From NCBI RefSeq assembly GCF_004379255.2, contig NC_056037.1:15386902-15450901 (forward strand): DNA of 64,000 nucleotides, in the 5' to 3' direction. A program made the translations under genes and the position numbers. Of this stretch, positions 33,015-45,403 are shown piece after piece (position 1 is the stretch's first letter; each line of letters begins with the position of its first letter). The notes beneath the pieces were generated by a model that saw nothing but the letters and a program-made list of their open reading frames with translations, ran no database searches and was not told the DNA's origin. The DNA is from Salvia splendens (taxonomy: Eukaryota > Streptophyta > Magnoliopsida > Lamiales > Lamiaceae).

Positions 33015-34237
33015 GTGAAGAAGATGTGGCATGAAAAAGCTGCAAGAAGATACCCGGGTTTTATCAGTTCCTTGAAGGTGATGCACAAAGCCGGTAAATC
33101 CCGGCCAATTTACGTACCTCTAGAGTTGTGGAGTGAACTGATTAACCATTGGAAAGATCCAAATGTCATCAAGAGGTCTGAACCTGCAAAGAGGGCAAGA
33201 ATGTCCAAACCCCGATGGACCTGGCACAGGAATAAGCAGACAACGAGGAGGGTCGGTGTCTGTTGATGAGAGATCTATGCGGAAGGTATGTGTTAACTTA
33301 TATATATATGTATATATAACACCTAATGAAAATACAATAATGTGATTTAGTAGATATTGAGGTAAACTGATTTAGTAGTTGTGTGTAAATTCCAGTGACT
33401 CTTCATGTAGTAGCAGACTAAAACATGACAAACTGACAAAGGAAAACATGCTCAGTACTGAATTTCATGGACGCGTTGTATCTACTGTCTAGAATGATGG
33501 TTATTGCATAAATGAAAAGACGAAACTTACATTGCCTCTTGGTGATTAGACTGATCTTCAGACACTTAATAGTGATTTTACTCAAACAAAAGCATCAACA
33601 GTGATTTTTATGAATTGTTAATAGCTAACTTTTGATATTTTGATAAATAGGCTGCTGAGAGGGGAGTATCGATCATGGATTGTGTGTATGAATCTTTCAG
33701 TGATATACACAGGTTCAAGGACGGCCAGTATACATACAAGAGAGCTGCAGACGTTGATGTAAGCAAGTTATATAACATCACCTTGAATAAATGTCTGTCT
33801 GTTAACACAATTTTTTTCTTATTAACTAGGCAAGAGTGCAAGAGATTGCTGCAATGCAGGGTGAGAACGCAAATCTGAGCCAGATCTTTATCAATGACGT
33901 TTCTGGAGGTAAGCTCGATAAAAAGATAAGGATGTTTGGAACTGGGAATCTGGCAAAAAGCCTTGTGGGTTGACAAGCTCCGGGATTGAATGCTCATACC
34001 CCGACTGGCTTAGCTCCTTCTGTACGAGCTGAGATACAAGAGGAATTGCGCACAGAAATGCGCACTGAATTGCGCCAAGAATTGCGGGAAGAATTAAGGG
34101 AAGAAATGCGCCAGGAGCTCAATGCTGACCGTGAGCAAAGAACAAAGTTGGAAACTGATTGGCGAGAGATGATGAAGCTGTTCATGACGACAGCCTGCAA
34201 GTCCAGCCACGCTTCTGAAAGTTCGGTTGGGATATGA
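33015..34237 (+). pseudogene. TNPA-like / plant Ptta-En-Spm transposase-associated gene, broken
   Basis: At least four exon pieces carry the conserved order: WHEKAARRYPGFISSLK and YVPLELWSELINHWKDP; then PDGPGTGISRQRGGSVSVDE in another frame; after an intron (GT about 33285, AG about 33651) AERGVSIMDCVYESFSDIHR; after a second (about 33760-33830) ARVQEIAAMQGENANLSQIF; then SGGKLDKKIRMFGTGNLAKS and a charged coiled coil of EELRTEMRTELRQELR type. A one-base frameshift lies near 33205 and an in-frame TGA at 33971-33973. In En/Spm the TNPA protein binds the sub-terminal repeats; that role here is by analogy. Confidence 0.75.
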
Positions 34238-34474
34238 CCCATGTATCACAAACTTGATACGATGTCTTTTGTTTTGCTTGTTTTGTAGGGATATAACATC
34301 ATACATTTCATACTTTCGTTGCTTGTTTTAACTACTAACATTTATTCTTAATCATCATAATTTTTGGATTTAATGTTTATTTTGCATATTTAATTTTATT
34401 GGTTATTAATTTTAGGGTTTTTTTAATATTTAGGTGAAATATTAATTAAAATAGAAATTCTAATCCAAATGCTA

Positions 34475-34645
34475 GATTAGTGACGGATTAGGCAGTCACT
34501 AATGTAGAAATACGCAACAGAGCATTAGTGACGGATTAGGAAGTCACTAATGTAGAAATACTCAACAGAGCATTAGTGACGGATTAGGAAGTCACTAATG
34601 TAGAAATACGCAACAGAGTATTAGTGACGGATTAGTGTCGGTCTC
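34475..34645. repeat. Right sub-terminal tandem repeat of the CACTA element
   Basis: A unit of about 53 bp containing TTAGTGACGGATTAGGAAGT and CACTAATGTAGAAATACGCA is repeated three to four times, near 34477, 34527 and 34574. Each has facing GTGAC/GTCAC motifs that can form a stem. Confidence 0.8.
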
Positions 34646-34922
34646 TAATCAGTGACAGAATTTTCGTCACTACTATGAGACTAGAGAACACAGCTGTAGT
34701 GACGGCTTATTCCGTCACAAAAATATACGCAACATATTCCGCTAGTAATGCCGTCGTTAAATTTAGTGGCGGACAAAATCAGTCTTTAAATTTTTTATTG
34801 ACAACCTTTTTAATTGCGGCTACATTTCGACGGTAATCTGTCACAACGTTGTTTCGTGACGGAAATTCGATGTTTAGTGACGGATATTTCCGTCACTAAA
34901 TGGTGAGTTTTTTTTAGTGTTT

Positions 34923-36025
34923 ATTTTTGAATGGATCAAAATAGCACAAATATATTTCTATTGCAAAATGGAGAGAGAATATATTTCGGTTTTGACTTTT
35001 GATCAATACAACATGATAGTAATAATATGGATATGAATGTAGGCGATATTTTATTTGTTGTCATGTTTTAAAATCTTCATTTAACTGAGGCATATTTTTG
35101 ACATGTTGCAAAGAACTAATGGTCCTCATTATTAAAATTCTGACCTACTTCACTGCACATATATACCTTTCCAAATTCAAATCAAGCCAACTAGCATCGA
35201 AGAATTTGTGTAGATGGAGCTAGCAAAGTTTCTGATGATAAAATTTTAAATATAAATACTACATATTTATACTAATTCTGTTAGTTTTAATTATAAAGTA
35301 ATATATACTATCCTAGCTAGCTTCCATGAGTGGATGCATGCATTATTGCTTAATTAATTTTCTTTGGTCTTGGGTGGAATTGGTAAATTTACAAAGATTT
35401 TTTGTATAATTGAACTAATTTAATAATCTTGCATGTATCTATATACTAATGGTCATGCCATGCATGTAAATTCCATGGCCAGATCACTTCAGATTACTTT
35501 AAGGTGTACTATTAAGACTAAATAATGGTAATCATATTTTTATGATAAAGTGGCACAATCCATTTGTATGCGACACTCAATTGGTAGGGTTTAATTAGCT
35601 TATTGTTAAAATACGTTGCTATTACGGTATTATTGTTAAAATACGTTGCTATTACGGTATTACAGGTATTTTCGGGCAATTCGGTTTATTTCGGATTCAC
35701 TTTTTTAAAAAGCTGAAATTTCGGTTTGAATCGGACAAAAATTTTAAACTAAATTCGAATGCCCATACTACTTTTGTGGTTCTAATCTTGAATCTCATAT
35801 GTAGCGTAGGTCTATTTTGGTTAGATTAGGAAATGTATTAGACCATATATATAAAACCGGGTATTTTGGTGGACAAGTACATTTTCTCGTGAGCACAATT
35901 GTGATGGGTACGAAGCCCATGGCATCGGCTGCAATTGGTGGCTTTACTTGCAAGCTTCGATTTTAAATCTCCAATACATCAAAATAAGGTGAAACCCTAG
36001 ACTATCATAAATCTTCCCCTCTTTC
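34923..36025. other. Intergenic stretch, no gene
   Basis: AT-rich DNA. The only structure I noted is a perfect tandem duplication of about 34 bp at 35601-35661 containing TTGTTAAAATACGTTGCTAT followed by TACGGTATTA. Confidence 0.55.
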
Positions 36026-36028
36026 TAA

Positions 36029-37813
36029 GAGCATCCCCATCCGTGCTCTTGCCAAAGAGCACGGATGTGGACCCGGACCCACTTTTATTACTTTTTTACT
36101 CCATGCTCTTAGGCAAGAGCACAACACCCACATTCATGCTCTTCCGCAAGGACATGCTCAAGGGTCTCAATATTCTATTATTCAATTTAAATAAAAATAT
36201 TTTCACAATATTAAAATGCTTTAAAAATATCCGAAATACTATTACAAATTACAAAAAATTAAAAATTATATAATTAAAATACTAAAAATTAAAAATTACA
36301 TAATTAAAATACTAAAAATTAAAAATTACATAATTAAAATCCTAAAAAATAAAAAATACATAATTAAAGGCTAAAAAATACCCTCATGGAAGACTATTCA
36401 TCTGGCTCTATCCCCAATATTCTTCGGAGACCCCGTATCATTGCCAAATGTGAATCAAGTTGCTCAAGGGTCATATTTGACCTATCGGCCAAATTGAGTT
36501 GGGCCAAAAGGGTCCACAACGAGTTAGTGGGGGTTGAGGTGGCACAAAGGGAGCGGGAGCGGGAGCGGGAGCGGGAAAGGATGGAGTCGCGGCGCGACGG
36601 CGGTTGGTCGTCCCCTTCTTCCTTCCTTGCGGCCAGCGTTGGGAACTGCTCGGGCCGGCGTCGGGGCTACCTAAATTAGCTCCGGCTTGCTGGCTAGCCA
36701 CCTCATCCTCGCCGGCATCGAATTGGGATACCGACCTAGACCGTTTACTGGAGGAGCTGGAGGAGGATGATACGTCTCCCCTATACTTCGGATGCACACG
36801 CACCTCTTGTCAAGCGCTAAGGTACTTGAACGGTTTGTAATTTATGGATTGGTAGGTCGCCAAGGCAGCACTGATGATGTTGAGCTCGCTCCTACCGCTC
36901 TCTGCCGACCGCTCTTTATGGAGGTAATACCTCTGGAACTGTTGGATTTCTTCGTTGGCTCTGAATATGAGATTGCGCACCATATTCTCATTGCTCTCGA
37001 TGGTTCCAGTCGGGCGGTTTTCATTGTACCGGTAAGAGACGCGCCACCAAAACCTTTCCCTGCTTTGGTTCGTGCCTATCTCTGGATCTTCGGAGATAAT
37101 CAAATAGGCTTTGAATAATTGATCCATCTCTGCCGGAGTGTACGGGGTGCGGACACCACGAGGAGTATGAGTAGGAGTAGGAAGAGGATGAGGAGGAGCT
37201 TGAGAGCCGCCGCCGCCGTTCCCTCCCTATCTGGGTTCGGGTGCCCATCCATATCGCCCATCGGGGGCATCTTGGTCGTCCACCGAGTAAGGCCGGTAGC
37301 CACCCAGAACTTGAGAACCTTGGGTTTGAGGAGGGGCCCAAAATTGCGTTTCCGGACTAGGAAATGGTTGTGAGCCAAACCATTCGTGGTTCTAACCGCG
37401 GGAGTCGGAGGGGTGAACGTCGGAGCCGGACATTTTTTTTTGTAAGTAAGAGTGAAAGATTGAGAATTGATAAGAGAAGATGAGAGAATTTAGATGAGAA
37501 TTGTGTAGTGTGGTGTGAAATTTGTGGTGTGGAAGTGGGGGTATTTATAGATGAAAATATGAATTTTGTGGAAAAAAATTAAAAAATAAATTAAAAGTAG
37601 TGAGAAAACGGATATAATTTATTGGGAAGTGGGAAAATATATTTTTTTATTTAATTCGAATTTTTTAAATTAAATCTGATGTTTTAAAAAAATGAAATTG
37701 TCGTTGGCCAATCAGGCGCCGCATCGAGCAGTTCCGTGCCAGCGGTGAGCAGGGGTCAGCCGCACCAGCGGCACGGACGCCGTCCTTGCCAGCGAGCACC
37801 GCTGCGGATGCTC
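36029..37813 (-). mobile_element. PIF/Harbinger-type element with ORF1 only (1785 bp)
   Basis: Left end GAGCATCCCCATCCGTGCTC; right end, reversed, GAGCATCCGCAGCGGTGCTC. TAA flanks both sides (36026-36028 and 37814-37816), the 3-bp duplication expected for PIF/Harbinger. The interior holds a broken Myb/SANT-like ORF on the minus strand but no DDE transposase. Confidence 0.85.
36471..37433 (-). pseudogene. Harbinger ORF1-like Myb/SANT protein, broken
   Basis: From ATG 37433 (MSGSDVHPSD) the frame meets TAG after 13 codons. Further on come proline- and glycine-rich sequence, then a SANT-like region: TPAEMDQLFKAYLIISEDPE, IGTNQSRERFWWRVSYRYN, and SGRSELNIISAALATYQS. This pattern is seen in the plant proteins often labelled glutathione S-transferase T3-like or NAM-associated C-terminal domain, which belong to PIF/Harbinger ORF1. 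A TGA at 36810-36812 stands where related proteins have Trp, and the frame then continues (EVRVHPKYRGDV, a serine run, then a PA-dipeptide run encoded by GGGAGC repeats). A TATA box (CTATAAATACC) lies near 37545. The gene is inactive. Confidence 0.75.
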
Positions 37814-37816
37814 TAA

Positions 37817-38740
37817 TAAGGTAAACCAAACATGCTAAAAAACGTGAAACCTTAACACAACAATTAACACTTGCAAATGATACATCAACTAAGCAAAACT
37901 AACAATTTTATCATGTTCAAACGCAAACTTGTTAAATCCTAACATGCCTACCCAAAAGCTAGATTTATCCTATAGGTTTGGTTTATCCATCCAAAACCTA
38001 TATTAATACATAGTATAGTACTTGCTACTTTTGTTCTTGTTTGATGATTGACAACAACTCACCCAAATCAAGGTTTTGTAGTCTAGGCTTTTTCATGTGA
38101 GAACATTAATAACCTCAAAAGTCAAGATAATACCCTCCCCATAATAGGATGCTTTGACAAAACAAATAGCCCACGATTCCAACTTTTAGAAAACGTCACA
38201 AATATTACTCTATATATTAATTACGCTGTAACAATCATATACACACTTTTTGTTAATTAATTGTGCTACAAGACGCTACAAATAGACGCAGTAGCTGAGC
38301 TCAATTAGTGTCCCAATTCCGTAAACTACAACTTATCTTCAATAATTAATAAAAACAAATATTAAGAGTCAAAACCCATTTGTCTCAACAACCCCATATA
38401 TCTCTCTTTGTTGGTATCCAATGTCTTGACCTTTATCATTTTATTACACCAATTATTTATCTTGTTCCTATTGAAAGTTAAATATAATTTGATAACACAA
38501 AACCAGAAAGCAAAAATAACTAAAAAAAATTAAAAGTTTTGCCATACAATATACCGAAAAAGTGTACATCTCCTAAGCCACATGGAGGCTTCCTACAAAA
38601 TTTATTAACCAACAAAATCTCTCCAGAAATGCGCCAACTTCTACATACCAAAACTTTTGAGAAGATGAGCACCAAACATTAAAATCGGGGTGTCGGATTT
38701 ACACTGGAAATTTACATGGTACAAGGAATAAACGTTACCG
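37817..38740. other. Intergenic stretch, no gene
   Basis: AT-rich non-coding DNA; no open frame with domain features and no repeat with clear ends. The probable 3' UTR of the kinase gene starts somewhere in 38700-39088. Confidence 0.55.
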
Positions 38741-39088
38741 TTCAACTGCATATTGCTTAAATATATTTACATATCTCCGGTGACAGAAGAGAAGCATCAT
38801 CCACACCCAACCATCTTCCAACATTGGTCTGCAATCAAAGAAAAAAAGAGAAAAAATTATAGCATCTCAACATATTCAGAAACATTTTTGGAGTTGAATC
38901 ATGAAATCGAGCAACTTACCATTTTCATTGCGTGTTTATTGCGCTCCATGAAACGAGAGATCAAATATTATTTTATTTCACAGATGAAGGGGGAAAATAT
39001 AACATGGATTAATTATCATGAAGTATGTGCTCCTCTCTACATCTTGTACTCTCACAAAAGTATAAAAAAAATCTCTTGAGTGAAAGCA

Positions 39089-42000
39089 TCATTTCAGATT
39101 CATTGCTGCAGCCATATTTCTTAATTTCTGAGCTATTTCTGAGAACGATGGCCTCTCTGCCGGATCAGAACCCCAGCAACTTTCCATCAACAACTTCCAT
39201 TCCGGGTCACACCATGTAGGGATTTGTGGGCGCAAAGTGTTGTTCACAATCCCTCCTACAAACCATAAAGAGAACTGAGTAATAACCAGAGAGCTTTCAG
39301 ACAGCTAAATTGCCATTGTTAAACAAGAATATATAATTCCATACCAATTATTGAAGCACAGTGCATATCGGTATATGGCTCATCACCAGTAAGTAGCTCC
39401 CACATGACAATCCCGAATGAGTAAACATCAATCTGTCATAGGAAAACAGATTAAATAGCGTAAGTGATTCATGGGATATTTTGGGTTTTTCTACTTTACT
39501 TTAGGGGTGTTCTTTCTTCTTTCTTCTTTACTCAGTTGGGGCTTGTTTTTTTCAGGGGGGAGGGGGGACTGAAATCGGACCATCCTTACCTTTTCTGTGA
39601 CCATGTTGCTTTTTCCACTCAGGAGTTCAGGTGCCATCCACGGTAATGTCCCACGAACACCTCCCGACACTAAAGTATTCTGTTTTACCTTCGATAAGCC
39701 CAGGTCGCCAATCTAAATTTTAATTCAATAAGAACAAAATCAACTCTCATAAAAATATAAACCTAAAGAACCATTCACTAACCAATTCAAAAGGAAAGCA
39801 ACAAAATAGTTAGGATTTTGGATGCCCAAACAAAGTCACATCAGCATAAACTCGTGGATGCTGATGGACAAAAAAGAATTTCAGGAGTTTTTGGTAAGCC
39901 AATCAACCAACCTTGCACACTGGACGATGCGGGTCTCTCATGTTCACCAGCAGATTTTCACATTTTAGGTCAAAATGAACAATATTTTTTCCGTGGAGGT
40001 ACTCCATACCAAATGCCGCATCCATTGCAATTATGAGTCTCTTACGTCTATCAATTGTTCTGCTCAACGAGTAAATTAAAACAGAATTAGATATATAATA
40101 TATGATGAGAATATGCGGGCCAATAAGAAAAGTACTGAACCTGTCCTTTTTTTGAAGAAATTGTTTCAAGGATCCATTAACCATGAACTCTGTCACAGTT
40201 GCTAAGGATCCATCAGGACCATCACGAACCACCCCATAGAAAGAGACAACATTTGGATGGTGCAACGAACTTAGTATCAGAGCTTCCTTCCAAAAATCAG
40301 CAATCTACACATCAAGTAGGTGAAATCAGAATTCAATGTGAAATGAAATGAAGGAACCCGAAAAGTGTTGGGTGGGGGTGGGTGGGTGAGAGTAAAACTC
40401 ACATGAGATTCTGAAGCAAGTATAAAACAATGTATGGTGTAAATAAGTGTAAGAAAATGCCTATAGGTGGCCAAAAGGTTGTATGACATGTTTATTTAAA
40501 ACACATACAAAACAATAATAGAGAAGAAATGATATTAATACTCCATCCATCCCACTACAAGTGATGGATTTCTTTTGGGCACGTGATTAAGAAATTGATA
40601 TTACTAGAGTTGAGTGGAGAGAGAATAAAGTAGAGAAGAAATTGATGGATTTAAGAAATTGATATTAATAGAGTTGAGTGGAGAGAGAATAAAGTAGAGA
40701 AGAAAAGAGGAATAAGTAGAAGAGAGAATAAAGTAGGAGAGGGTGAATGAGTTGTTATTTTTGCTAAAAACGGAAATTGGTCACTAAAAGTAGGACAACC
40801 ACAAAAGGAATATCAATCAGTTGCAATGGGATGGAGGGAGTACATTTCATACTCAACCAATTCAACATTGTCTTCGCCTTTCCTTCTAATATTTTGGTGC
40901 GGTGAGTGTGGAGCAATGGTGGTGACAAGAAGCGCCGATACGCGTTTTGTTTGTGGAGTATGATGCTTGGGGATGTGGTTTTGGTGCAGTCCTTATGCAA
41001 GGTCGATAGCCCATTGCTTATTTAAGCAAACATATCTCAGCACGATCGCTGTCCAAATTTGCATACAAGAAGGGGGTGATGGCCTTAGTTCTCAAAATCT
41101 AGCATTGGAGGCCATATTTGCTTGGTCGAAAATTTATCGCTCGCACAGAGTTAGACCAACAGAGATTGTATTAATTACTCACTCAACCATTGACGATACA
41201 GAATTTGGCGGCCAAGCTTCTCAAGTATGATTTCATTATCAATTTTAAGGAAGGGACAGCGGATCGAGCAACAGATGCACTCTCTAGGCTAGATGAAGAG
41301 GTTGAGATTGCAGTCGTGACTTGTCCACAATGGTTTGATTGGAAGGCAGTGCAAAATAATATGTCCTACAATGGCAAGCTATGTTTGACAGCTAAGCATT
41401 TCAGTCATGTGCATGGTATATTATACTCCCTCCGTCCCCAAAGAATATGCACTTTGGGTTCAGCACGGGTTTTAATGTAAAATTGATAAAATAAGAGAAA
41501 GGTAGAGAGAAAAAGTAATTAAAGTATGTTAGTGGGAAATGGGTCCCACCTCATTAGAAGAAAAGAATTTCCAAAATTGGAAAGTGCATATATTCTTGTG
41601 GGACGGACTAAAAAGGAAAGAGTGCATATTCTTATGGCACGGAGGGAGTATTTTACAAAGGGAGGTGGGTAGTGCCAGAGAAATCAGAATGGATACCTAA
41701 ACTCTTCGCATCCATGTCACTCCAACCACCGTGTCTGCCAGCACTTACCAACCATATTGCCATTTGGCTGCAAATGTCCATTGTTCAAGAATGATGCAAC
41801 AAGTTATACAGTTCGTGGTTGCTTGCCAGGTGTGTCGGAACAACTACGAGACAAAATCACCAGCCAGATTATTGTTGTCGCCATTGTTGATTCCTACTCG
41901 CATTTAGGATGACATTAGCATGAACTTCATATCCAGACTACCAAGGGGGTTGGAGTCGATTGTGTTTTAGTGGTGGTGGATCGATTTTCAAAATACTGGC

Positions 42001-45000
42001 ACTTAATCGCTCTTAAACACCCATTAACAAAAACAGTTGCACAAGTGTTCATGCATGAAGTGATACGACCACACCTACACAGTCTCCCTAGTTCGATTGT
42101 GTCTGATAGTGATCCTATTTTTCTTAGTGCATTTTGGCGAGAATTGTTTCGAATGGCGAGGACCACTTTGAGAATGAGTTATGCATATCATCCGGAGACT
42201 GTTGGCCAAACTGAAATCTTGAGTCGGTGTTTGGAAACCTATTAGAGGTGTTTTTGTTCTTAACGCCCTAAGTAATGGAGTAAGTGGATGGCATGGGAGG
42301 AATATGGCTTAAAACAAAAATCATTTTATTAATTGTGAACCACCCATCATCAGCAACCCAAAATATAGGCAATTAGTAGCAATCAAAATCTCTTTTGTAT
42401 GCAAAGGAGAACTAGGAATACATCCTGTTACCAGCGCAAGATTACTAATAAATAAGCATGATGCAAAAAGGAAAGGGGCCATTTTGCACAAAGTAATGAA
42501 ATCAAAAGGCATACCAGACGTTCCCTTTCAGAGGGTCTTCCAGAAAAACAGCTGGCTTTTATTCTTTTTATGGCTACATCTGATCCTTTCCACTTCCCAT
42601 GGAATACAGCACCATAAGTTCCAGAACCTAATTCCCGAATTTCCTCCAGATCTTCATTTCTTATTGTCTATAGAATTAAACAAGCACATATTTAGTAAAG
42701 GTAGCACATCAGAGGATTTTGATCAATTAAATATGCAGATATCCTTGGTGAGGAAAGCGATATTCCAATAGCATATAATTGCACAATTGGGAGGAAAGCA
42801 AACAGCAGCAGTTATAATGAGCAAAACATCAAGAACATAGATGAGAACCTGCAATCCTCGATCAAGTGCTTCTGCCTCAGCTTTTGTCATCTCTATCTCG
42901 GAGTGGTCAACATTGTCATTATCAGAATCTACCTCCAGCTCCATGTTGCCATCCTACAAAAAAAAGTTATTTTAAGTACAACCATTAATGCACTAGGATT
43001 AGTACACTTGATTCTTACCACTCCATTTTTTGGGCTTTGAGTATCCTCCTTTGTATCAGTATCATGCACACTTCCCAAATCAGAGTCTTCTTGAACTTTA
43101 GCTTTCACCTCCTTCAAACCCTGTAACGTTGCCTCCTTCACAGACGCAATTAACTCAGGCAAGAATTCCAACCTTTCATCTTGCTGCTCAGGAGCACCAG
43201 CATGAGTTCCATCACCATTTAAAGCATCACCATTTTCAATAGAAGATTTTTGAACATCGGAACTTATGCATGCCGATGATGCTGAAGTGTCTGACTTCAT
43301 GTCACTGGACGCATGAACACGAGAATCTTTGGCCACTGCTCCATTATTTTTCTCATTGCTCCCATCATATGCACCATTCTCATTCCTGATAGCTGATTTA
43401 TTAGTTTCACTGCCACTCCGGGGACCTATTACAGAAGCAGCAATGCTCACAGCCACTGATGCATCATCAACTAGTGAGATTGGATCAGACATAGTTAATG
43501 GATCTTTAGAAGTGACTGGTGTAGCCAACATAGCTGCTGATTGGACAGGTTCCACATTACATGGATGGTGGTTTTCCAATGTGTATTTGTTAGGAGGAAG
43601 TTTCACAGCCTTGATATGAGGGAAGTCTGACATAAGAGAACCATCATAGCCCACAACTTTCTGAGATGACTCCGCCCGGGGACTCTGACTCTCTAAACCA
43701 GTTCTCACCCTGGGACTTCCCTCCAGAGCACCACGAATGAAACCCATTGGAATAGAGCCATTAACTAGTTGAGAAGAAACCGGCGTTTCATAAGAGGGAC
43801 CACCCTGCAATGGACTATGAACATTTCTCCACATAGGTTGTGTAGGAATATGGCCATGAGGAACCTGGTACACATTATCAGTTCCATATGGGTAGGGAGC
43901 ATTCCCAAAGCGAGCACCCCGCTCCTCTGAGGGGGGCAAATGGACCTGTGATCCTGTCGCTGCAGCTTGGTCCTGAAACCCTTGACTGCCATAGTCAACT
44001 CCAGGACGAGGATAGCGTTGATCATCATGATGGATGTAGTGAGATTGCATATGGTGCGCATCACATACATTACCATGCCCGAGTGGAACATTCATCCCAT
44101 TCTCCACAATATAACTATCAGCTAACCTTCCAGATACAGATAACTGTGGTCTAGGTTCCTCTGTCCAAGGATTTGATTGATGCGGTGAATTCCATCCTCT
44201 TTCATGACCATGGGTTTCAGAATACATTGACCGAGGATCGTTAGGTTCCCTGCAGTAATATGGAGGATTTAGGTTTCCCTCCGAATTCAACATGTATATG
44301 TCTCGGTGTCGAGGGCACTCAGAACAAGAACTAGGGACCTGAAGATATCCATTTCCCATGTTTGGTGGATCTAGACGGGACTGCTCACCAGGCTTCCAAG
44401 AAGAATCAGGATAAACTTGATTTCTTTGATATGGCATCCGGCAATGGTCACAAACACTGTTGGCGTCGTAGACATTGGACCCTTGGAGCATGTTGTTTAC
44501 AGAGCTGCCAGCTGGAATCAGCACCGCATTGTCTGCATATGGTCTCTGTTGCTCATAAATAGACTGGTTATTAATAGGAGGCCGGTTATAATCTTCAGGA
44601 ACTCTATCATAGTCTCCATATGGTGTTCGATAACGAGTTGATGAAGGTGAAGTAGGAAATTCAGCAACTGGTCTCTGATCTAAAGGTTGTCGAGGAGAGT
44701 AATAAGCAGGACTGCATGGAGCATCTATTTCATTATACCTTTGATTAACTGCTTGCTGGATATGCCCTGAGCTTGGATGAGGAATTGTCAGATGCCGCAG
44801 ATTCATTTGAGCCATCGGTAATTCCATGTTTCTCTGGCCATGGACACTTCCATCTAGATTCATTTGGGTAAAGTATTGCTCAGCAGCTTGGACATCATCA
44901 AGTGATCCAACAAACAACGATTCACCAAGCGGCTTCCTCTCAGGAGACTCATTAAGGCTATTCAAGGCATCCACGTACCTCTTCTCATTGTCCCTTTCAT

Positions 45001-45403
45001 CTCCATCTCCGAAATGAAAAGAACCATCTTGATCAGTATGGGCAAACAAAAATATCCTCAGCCTAGTAAACCCATCTGCGGATCCCAGCTTATCGTACTC
45101 CTCCATCATATTAGTGACATCATCGTCGTTTACAACAGATACAAGAGCATCAAGATCCTCATCAGGCTGCTGGTATTTCAGCACAGTTACACCCTCGTAA
45201 AGCTCCCTCATCTTCCCCATGAGCTCTTCATAAGTTATATCACGCTGAACACTCACAATCCGTGTCTCACCTCCAACATATCTAAGCTTCCCATCTTGAG
45301 GGCGGGGCAGTATACTACCACTGAAACTGCATAAGAATTTAATACGCTGACTTTCGTCGCCACTCAGGACGCCTGCCGGGGTCATTGCAGGGCTATCCAT
45401 CAA
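39089..45403 (-). CDS. PB1-domain Raf-like protein kinase (group B MAPKKK type)
   Basis: Eight coding exons: 45403-43019, 42953-42849, 42667-42515, 40304-40141, 40059-39912, 39712-39590, 39432-39345, 39255-39089. All junctions are GT-AG and in frame, giving 1110 residues. PB1 domain at about 20-115 ([36 protein letters not shown]). The middle 600 residues are low-complexity and probably disordered. The kinase domain starts near 835: glycine loop [15 protein letters not shown] lysine at 864, catalytic loop HFDLKCEN (D966, N971), GDLG at 987-990 in place of DFG, APE at 1012-1014. HFD and DLG are usual in this Raf subfamily, so catalysis is expected. Relatives act as cytosolic kinases in osmotic, abscisic-acid or growth signalling. 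No break is seen. Confidence 0.94.
40541..40840. mobile_element. Stowaway-like MITE in a kinase intron (300 bp)
   Basis: Left end CTCCATCCATCCCACTACAA; right end, reversed, CTCCCTCCATCCCATTGCAA. TA flanks both sides. The interior has a direct duplication of about 60 bp (TAGAGTTGAGTGGAGAGAGA and following). It lies in the intron between kinase exons three and four. Confidence 0.8.
40905..42245 (+). pseudogene. Chromovirus-type gypsy pol fragment in a kinase intron
   Basis: Broken pieces of RNase H (VLRLWCGVCGA-like region to [20 protein letters not shown]) at about 40950-41300 and of integrase at 41930-42245 ([42 protein letters not shown]) are in the order of a Ty3/gypsy chromovirus pol. They are antisense to the kinase gene, have stops and frameshifts, and no LTR is seen. 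The Stowaway at 41426-41648 lies between the two pieces. Confidence 0.8.
41426..41648. mobile_element. Stowaway-like MITE (223 bp)
   Basis: Left end CTCCCTCCGTCCCCAAAGAA and right end, reversed, CTCCCTCCGTGCCATAAGAA, with TA on both sides (41424-41425, 41649-41650). It is nested in the gypsy fragment of the kinase intron. It is the best-preserved member of the family also seen at 14388-14615. Confidence 0.88.

Larger units (their letters stand above)
31248..34919 (+). mobile_element. CACTA (En/Spm-type) transposon remnant (3672 bp)
   Basis: Left end CACTACAAAAAAAGCG; right end, reversed, CACTAAAAAAAACTCACC. The 3-bp duplication TTT stands on both sides (31245-31247 and 34920-34922). Both sub-terminal regions are packed with AGTGACGG and GTGGCAGACT-type repeats, as expected for transposase-binding arrays. 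Inside is a decayed TNPA/Ptta-type gene at about 33015-34237. No large TNPD transposase is present, so it could move only with help from another copy. Confidence 0.85.

Noticed and set aside
40967..41480. Open frames in the kinase intron considered as a separate host gene
   Set aside because: They match gypsy RNase H and are interrupted by a Stowaway MITE; no splice structure.
43329..45334. Plus-strand frames across the first kinase exon
   Set aside because: Shadows of the long minus-strand exon, whose PB1 domain and splice sites are clear.
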